NCBI RefSeq assembly: GCF_003182155.1
Contig: NZ_QGTG01000013.1
Location: forward strand, 53,990 to 117,989
Direction: 5' to 3'
Length of the DNA stretch: 64,000 nt
Origin: Chitinophaga sp. S165
Lineage (GTDB): Bacteria > Bacteroidota > Bacteroidia > Chitinophagales > Chitinophagaceae
Shown here: positions 60,493-64,000 of the stretch, one piece after another
Layout of the letters: each line of letters starts with the position of its first letter
How positions within the stretch are numbered: the first letter of the stretch is position 1
Translations under genes and position numbers: made by a program
Notes under the pieces: generated by a model
Told to the model about the DNA's origin: nothing
Seen by the model: the letters and a program-made list of their open reading frames with translations, nothing else
Databases searched by the model: none

Positions 60493-61818
60493 ATGGCAGG
60501 ATTTACAGTAGCAATCGTCGGTCGTCCAAATGTGGGTAAATCTACCCTGTTCAACCGTTTGCTGGAGCAGCGTAAGGCCATCGTTGATGACGTGAGCGGC
60601 GTAACGCGTGACAGACAATACGGTATTGCGGACTGGAACGGAAAATCGTTCAACGTGATTGATACCGGTGGTTTTGTATCCAGAAGTGAAGATATTTTTG
60701 AGCGTGAGATACGCAAACAAGTTAAAATAGCCATGGAGGAGGCCAACCTCCTGTTGTTCATGTGTGACGTGGCTACAGGTATTACTGATCTGGATTCGGA
60801 GATGGCAGACATATTGCGTCGTTCTTCCAAACCGGTGATCCTGGTAGTGAACAAAGTGGACAACAACACCCGTCAGCTTGAAGCTACAGAATTCTACAGC
60901 CTCGGGTTCGAAAAGGTATTTTTCATGTCATCCATGAGTGGCAGTGGTTCTGGTGAACTGCTGGATGAAATAGTAGGGCAGATCCCTGAAGATGATGAGA
61001 CACTTGAAGCAGCCCAGGAAGCAGCCGAGCTGCCAAAGATCGCGATCATTGGTCAGCCGAACGTGGGTAAATCATCCCTGCTGAACGCTCTGATCGGTGA
61101 AGAAAGAAACATTGTTTCTGATATTCCCGGTACTACCCGCGATACGATCCACACTCACTATAAGATGTTCCAGAAGGACTTCATACTGATTGATACTGCT
61201 GGTTTACGCCGCAAGAACAAAGTACAGGAAGACCTGGAATTCTATTCCGTGATCCGTGCCATCAAGGCGATGGATGAAGCGGATGTATGTCTGTTGCTGC
61301 TGGACGCTACTAAAGGTGTTACTGCACAGGACCTAAGCATTTTCAGCCTGGCTGGCCGTAAAGGTAAAGGCCTCGTGGTACTGGTGAACAAGTGGGACCT
61401 GATCGAAGATAAAAGCACCAACTCGGCAAGGGATTATGAAAAGGACCTGAAAGGTCGTTTGGCACCCTTCTCTGATGTACCGGTGATCTTTACTTCTGTA
61501 ACAGAGAAACAACGTATTTTCAAGGCAATAGAAGAGGCGCTGCGTGTTTATGACAACCGCAAGCGTAAGGTGCAGACTTCCAAACTGAATGAGGTGATGC
61601 TGAAGGCGATAGAATCATTCCATCCGCCGGTAGTGAGGGGTATTCCTATCAAAATCAAGTATGTAACGCAGCTTCCGACATTTACACCGGCATTTGCGTT
61701 CTTCTGTAACTTACCGGATGATGTGAAGCAGCCATACAGGAATTACCTTGAAAATCAGCTCCGTAGCAACTTTGACTTCGAGGGGGTACCATTAAAACTG
61801 TTCTTCAGGAAGAAATAA
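60493..61818 (+). CDS. der: GTPase Der (EngA), two tandem G domains
   Basis: A 441-residue double GTPase for 50S assembly. Domain 1 (about 1-165) has VGRPNVGKSTLFNRLL, DTGG and NKVD. Domain 2 (about 180-350) has IGQPNVGKSSLLNALIGEERNIVSDIPGTTRD, DTAGLRRK and NKWD. The KH-like C-terminus (about 355-441) includes PPVVRGIPIKIKYVTQ. It shares a transcript with era. Confidence 0.97.
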   Translation: MAGFTVAIVGRPNVGKSTLFNRLLEQRKAIVDDVSGVTRDRQYGIADWNGKSFNVIDTGGFVSRSEDIFEREIRKQVKIAMEEANLLLFMCDVATGITDLDSEMADILRRSSKPVILVVNKVDNNTRQLEATEFYSLGFEKVFFMSSMSGSGSGELLDEIVGQIPEDDETLEAAQEAAELPKIAIIGQPNVGKSSLLNALIGEERNIVSDIPGTTRDTIHTHYKMFQKDFILIDTAGLRRKNKVQEDLEFYSVIRAIKAMDEADVCLLLLDATKGVTAQDLSIFSLAGRKGKGLVVLVNKWDLIEDKSTNSARDYEKDLKGRLAPFSDVPVIFTSVTEKQRIFKAIEEALRVYDNRKRKVQTSKLNEVMLKAIESFHPPVVRGIPIKIKYVTQLPTFTPAFAFFCNLPDDVKQPYRNYLENQLRSNFDFEGVPLKLFFRKK

Positions 61819-61841
61819 AGGTAAAATTTTAATGATAGATA

Positions 61842-61873
61842 TTGTTCTATAATTAAAAATAACTATACCTTTG
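61842..61873 (+). promoter_or_regulatory. Promoter of the low-complexity lipoprotein gene
   Basis: TTG (61842-61844), 21 bp spacer, TACCTTTG (61866-61873). The start codon follows 25 bp later. It begins only 23 bp after the der stop. Confidence 0.65.
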
Positions 61874-61898
61874 CGCATCTTTAAAAACAAACTAAAGC

Positions 61899-62120
61899 AT
61901 GAAAAAATTATTCTTCTTCGCAGTTGCTGCTGGCATGTTCTTCGTAGCTTGTAACGGTGGTGCATCTACTACAGCTACAGATTCTACTGCTACTGCTCCA
62001 ACTGTAGATACAGTTGCTGCTGCTCCAGTTGATACTGCTGCTGTTACTGCTGATTCTGCTGCTGTTGCTGCTCCAGCTGATTCTGCTGCTGCTGCTCCTG
62101 CTGCTGAAGCAAAACACTAA
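61899..62120 (+). CDS. Small low-complexity Ala/Thr/Asp lipoprotein
   Basis: A 73-residue protein with a lipoprotein signal (MKKLFFFAVAAGMFFVAC, lipid Cys18). The mature part is almost only Ala, Thr, Asp, Ser, Val and Pro, in a degenerate repeat (APVDTAAVTADSAAVAAPAD). A strong promoter and terminator frame it, so it is probably an abundant periplasm- or surface-anchored disordered peptide. Function unknown. Confidence 0.8.
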   Translation: MKKLFFFAVAAGMFFVACNGGASTTATDSTATAPTVDTVAAAPVDTAAVTADSAAVAAPADSAAAAPAAEAKH

Positions 62121-62141
62121 TCTGTTTTGTAGAATTATTGG

Positions 62142-62170
62142 CCGTCTCGTGCAAACGAGGCGGTTTTTTT
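62142..62170 (+). terminator. Terminator of the low-complexity lipoprotein gene
   Basis: A 9-bp stem CCGTCTCGT/ACGAGGCGG (one G-T pair) with a GCAA loop and seven T. Confidence 0.88.
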
Positions 62171-62438
62171 ATGCCTTCCCGACTCCTGATTGCATTCAGT
62201 CGCCTGTATCTGTATTTGTTCGTTGGAAGTAGCTGCGTTTTCAGCCGGGATGGCGGTCGGCGCCTCTTTGGGATCAAGTTGAAAGCCTGGGGATCCGGGT
62301 GATTAAGTCACGGCTACGCCTATCCACTTTTAACGCGGAACAACACATGTCAAAATAATCCAAACCGGCTGGTAAATGAAAGCGTATTTTAGAATGTAGC
62401 TTCATGAAAAGAAGCCATTTGTAAACAGTGAAGACGTT
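62171..62438. other. Gene-free stretch
   Basis: Together with the terminator this is about 318 bp between the lipoprotein and the next minus-strand gene. I see no promoter, repeat or coding signal in it. Confidence 0.4.
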
Positions 62439-62978
62439 CTATGTAAGCAACAATTCCTTTATTGTTCGATTGCCCGGCAAATTTTTCGCTATCACGATGA
62501 CTTTACCGCCTGCAGGCAGCGCAGTGGCTTTATAATACCAATCTACTCCATTCCGGCCCAAAAATGCACGCCCACTCTCGGTAATTACACCGTCAGCGTC
62601 TATTACCTCTACCTCCACTGCTGCTACCCTAAACTCATTTTGGGCAGTCACTACCACTTCCTCTTTTTCTAACCTGATATTCTGAACTTCAGGACTGCGG
62701 TAAGCATCCTTCACCGCTATATTATAGGCGTTTTGCCCCGGCCCTGCCAGCGACTGATAATAGGCCTTTATCTGCGGATCTTCCAGCATTATCTGCGCAC
62801 GCATCGAAGCAATGGTCATCTTATGCCTTGCCTCCAGCTGCTTTTGTGTAGGCTTTTTCTTTGAAGGGCCGCGTTTCTTCGCCATAATGATCTGCCCGTT
62901 CCTTTCGTAGATCGTGATCTGTTTGCCGAGGGTGCCTCGCACCAGTTGCATGAGGATATTGTCTTTAACAATGGCCAT
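62439..62978 (-). CDS. Uncharacterised Bacteroidota protein
   Basis: A 179-residue soluble protein. A basic segment (about 31-50, MAKKRGPSKKKPTQKQLEARH) is followed by helices (MTIASMRAQIMLEDPQIKAYYQSL, GQNAYNIAVKDAY) and a C-terminal beta-rich half, EVEVIDADGVITESGRAFL to KVIVIAKNLPGNRTIKELLL. Its overall plan resembles a Bacteroidota hypothetical family of this size, but I do not know a name or role. It is transcribed from beyond the 11-bp repeat array at 63035-63149, which lies in its upstream region. Confidence 0.7.
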   Translation of the reverse strand: MAIVKDNILMQLVRGTLGKQITIYERNGQIIMAKKRGPSKKKPTQKQLEARHKMTIASMRAQIMLEDPQIKAYYQSLAGPGQNAYNIAVKDAYRSPEVQNIRLEKEEVVVTAQNEFRVAAVEVEVIDADGVITESGRAFLGRNGVDWYYKATALPAGGKVIVIAKNLPGNRTIKELLLT

Positions 62979-63034
62979 AAAAAGGTCGTTTTGAGGTTAT
63001 AATTACAAGGTTACTATATCTGTTTTCTAAGGTA

Positions 63035-63149
63035 CGTAAAAGCTTACTAAAATGTCATTAAAAGGTCACCTAAAGGTCACTTCAATATCGATTTGATATA
63101 TAAATGCCCTTTAAATATCCTTTTGGTGATCTTTTAGTAAGCTTATATT
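63035..63149. repeat. Degenerate 11-bp unit array, five forward then five inverted units
   Basis: Forward units at 63035, 63046, 63057, 63068 and 63079 (CGTAAAAGCTT, ACTAAAATGTC, ATTAAAAGGTC, ACCTAAAGGTC, ACTTCAATATC), a 5-bp centre, then five inverted units to 63149. Mirror-image pairs match at 8, 9, 7, 8 and 8 of 11 positions (40 of 55). Size, unit length and forward-then-inverted plan repeat those of 23717-23823, though the unit sequence differs. It lies 57 bp upstream of a minus-strand gene. Confidence 0.75.
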
Positions 63150-63407
63150 AAGCCGATAGAAAGCTTATCTGAACACTTCAGAAGGATTAACTAAACTAAC
63201 GGAGACTATTATCAAGGAATTTTCGAATTGTCAAAAACCATTAGGTTCGGGGCTGCAATGCGAGGAGTAACGAATAGAGAATTTGTCTTGTCTGGACGTT
63301 CTCAAATTTATGCTGAAAACACCATCCTCAAGAATTCAACCTGATCCGTAATTACCTCCAGATGGAATAGTAACTAATGTAAGATCAGAGATAAGATGCA
63401 ATCAAAA

Positions 63408-63444
63408 CAAAAAAGGCTTTCAAGCATCTGCCTGAAAGCCTTTT
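63408..63444 (-). terminator. Terminator of the second initiator tRNA gene
   Basis: A 12-bp stem AAAAGGCTTTCA/TGAAAGCCTTTT with a 10-nt loop. The minus strand continues in T. It is 6 bp from the tRNA 3' end. Confidence 0.88.
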
Positions 63445-63450
63445 CTAGTG

Positions 63451-63522
<72 letters not shown>

Positions 63523-63531
63523 ATAAGGCTG

Positions 63532-63561
63532 CGAAGATAGGATTAAAATTAAACCTACCAA
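63532..63561 (-). promoter_or_regulatory. Promoter of the second initiator tRNA gene
   Basis: TTG (63559-63561), 19 bp spacer, TATCTTCG (63532-63539), then 9 bp to the tRNA. The geometry equals the first copy, but the -7 box has C for the third T of TTTG, so this copy may be weaker. Confidence 0.7.
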
Positions 63562-64000
63562 ATCTTTTTACTTGGATGTGAATAAGATATCGGATGTGCA
63601 TGCTCCGAATAGCCTGAATAGTAGTCATCATTTGTTCATCGTAATGCATCATCATAATCATCATAGTTATCATTATAGTCATTATTGTGGCGATATTGTA
63701 GTCATCATAACAGCCAGCACTATTAATAGTAAGGCAGAATCCTAATGTAAGGCAGGGCACCAAGTCTCCTTGAAAGCGTCAGGACAGCACTAACAGGGAG
63801 CGTATAAGTAGCAGCGGTTTCAGATGGGAATCGCGGGCCTTCGGCTCTTTGAGACACGATTGATGCAGCTAAATAAAGAACCAATGTCCATACGCTTGAA
63901 AAAGCTAAATAGTCAGCCAATCGGCGATCCACTGTTTCGCTAAAAACAACATAAGACTTTATAGGGTAAATTGTAGGAGGCAAAAGCCCTCTGCAGCACA
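63562..64000. other. Right-edge region without a supported gene; CAT/TCA-rich low-complexity tract
   Basis: 63620-63715 is a degenerate run of ATC, CAT and ATTAT units. Beyond it, 63759-64000 has balanced composition and an open frame on the minus strand (63723-63983), but the predicted peptide has no recognisable motif. I do not support it as a gene. Confidence 0.4.

Larger units (their letters stand above)
62979..63450. other. Gene-free region with an 11-bp unit array and a tRNA terminator
   Basis: About 470 bp. It holds the array 63035-63149 near the start of the 179-residue protein gene, and the terminator 63408-63444. The remaining 63150-63407 shows no gene or recognised site. Confidence 0.55.

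Noticed and set aside
62014..62277. Leu- and Gln-rich open frames over the low-complexity lipoprotein
   Set aside because: They are other-frame readings of the same Ala/Thr/Asp codon repeat.
63723..63983. Minus-strand open frame of 86 codons at the right edge
   Set aside because: No motif, no start signal and a low-information peptide. A tmRNA or mobile-element remnant was considered, but no defining strings were found.

Overview
The window looks like a chromosomal segment of a Bacteroidota bacterium, most likely Chitinophagaceae (Chitinophaga-like). The grounds are a FecI-type sigma factor / FecR / SusC / SusD cassette, near absence of Shine-Dalgarno sequences, several promoters of the Bacteroidota form TTG-N19-TAnnTTTG, an arginine operon with the Bacteroidota-type carbamoyltransferase, a NagB-PIG-L fusion and YpdA. 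The genus is inferred from gene content and was not tested by comparison.

Layout. 0-2 kb: two isocitrate dehydrogenases of different classes in tandem, the first cut by the window edge. 2-6 kb: an SGNH hydrolase, then a LiaF-like / DUF4288 / LytS-type kinase / LytTR regulator operon. 6-13 kb: MntR and an Nramp transporter with a universal-stress tail, a lipoprotein, the ClpS-Aat pair of the N-degron pathway, and a CPA2 antiporter that also has a stress-protein-like tail. 13-25 kb: a GT1-type glycosyltransferase, two identical tRNA-Val genes, MtaB, DUF4258, PlsC, PriA, an NAD(P)-binding protein, MurB, YpdA, a glutamine amidotransferase, a PPM-type methyltransferase and a small HD hydrolase. 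25-45 kb is dominated by glycan use: NagB-PIG-L, a Trp-rich secreted protein, FecI/FecR/SusC/SusD, then CutC, a Tat-exported glycosylasparaginase, a ROK kinase, two FucP/NagP-like permeases, a GH109-like enzyme and a GH29 alpha-fucosidase. 45.4-54.2 kb: a complete one-direction arginine operon (GNAT, argG, argC, argD, argF', argB, argE', argH). 54-64 kb: a secreted protein, a TonB-dependent receptor under a TPP riboswitch, SSB, Era, Der, a low-complexity lipoprotein, an unrecognised protein, and two identical initiator tRNA genes in opposite orientation.

How the genes work together. The 35-45 kb block can be read as removal of fucose and N-acetylated sugars from glycoprotein glycans, cleavage of the GlcNAc-Asn link, import by two MFS permeases, and phosphorylation and deamination by the ROK kinase and NagB. 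The arginine operon has a GNAT and an M20 desuccinylase/deacetylase but no ArgJ. A Ser at the specificity position of its carbamoyltransferase points to N-succinylated intermediates.

The most unusual non-coding signals are two intergenic arrays of 11-bp units, each with five forward copies followed by four or five inverted copies (23717-23823 and 63035-63149). Also notable are a 48-codon leader ORF with clustered CGC codons in the arg leader, and intergenic dyads with perfect stems of 24 and 28 bp.
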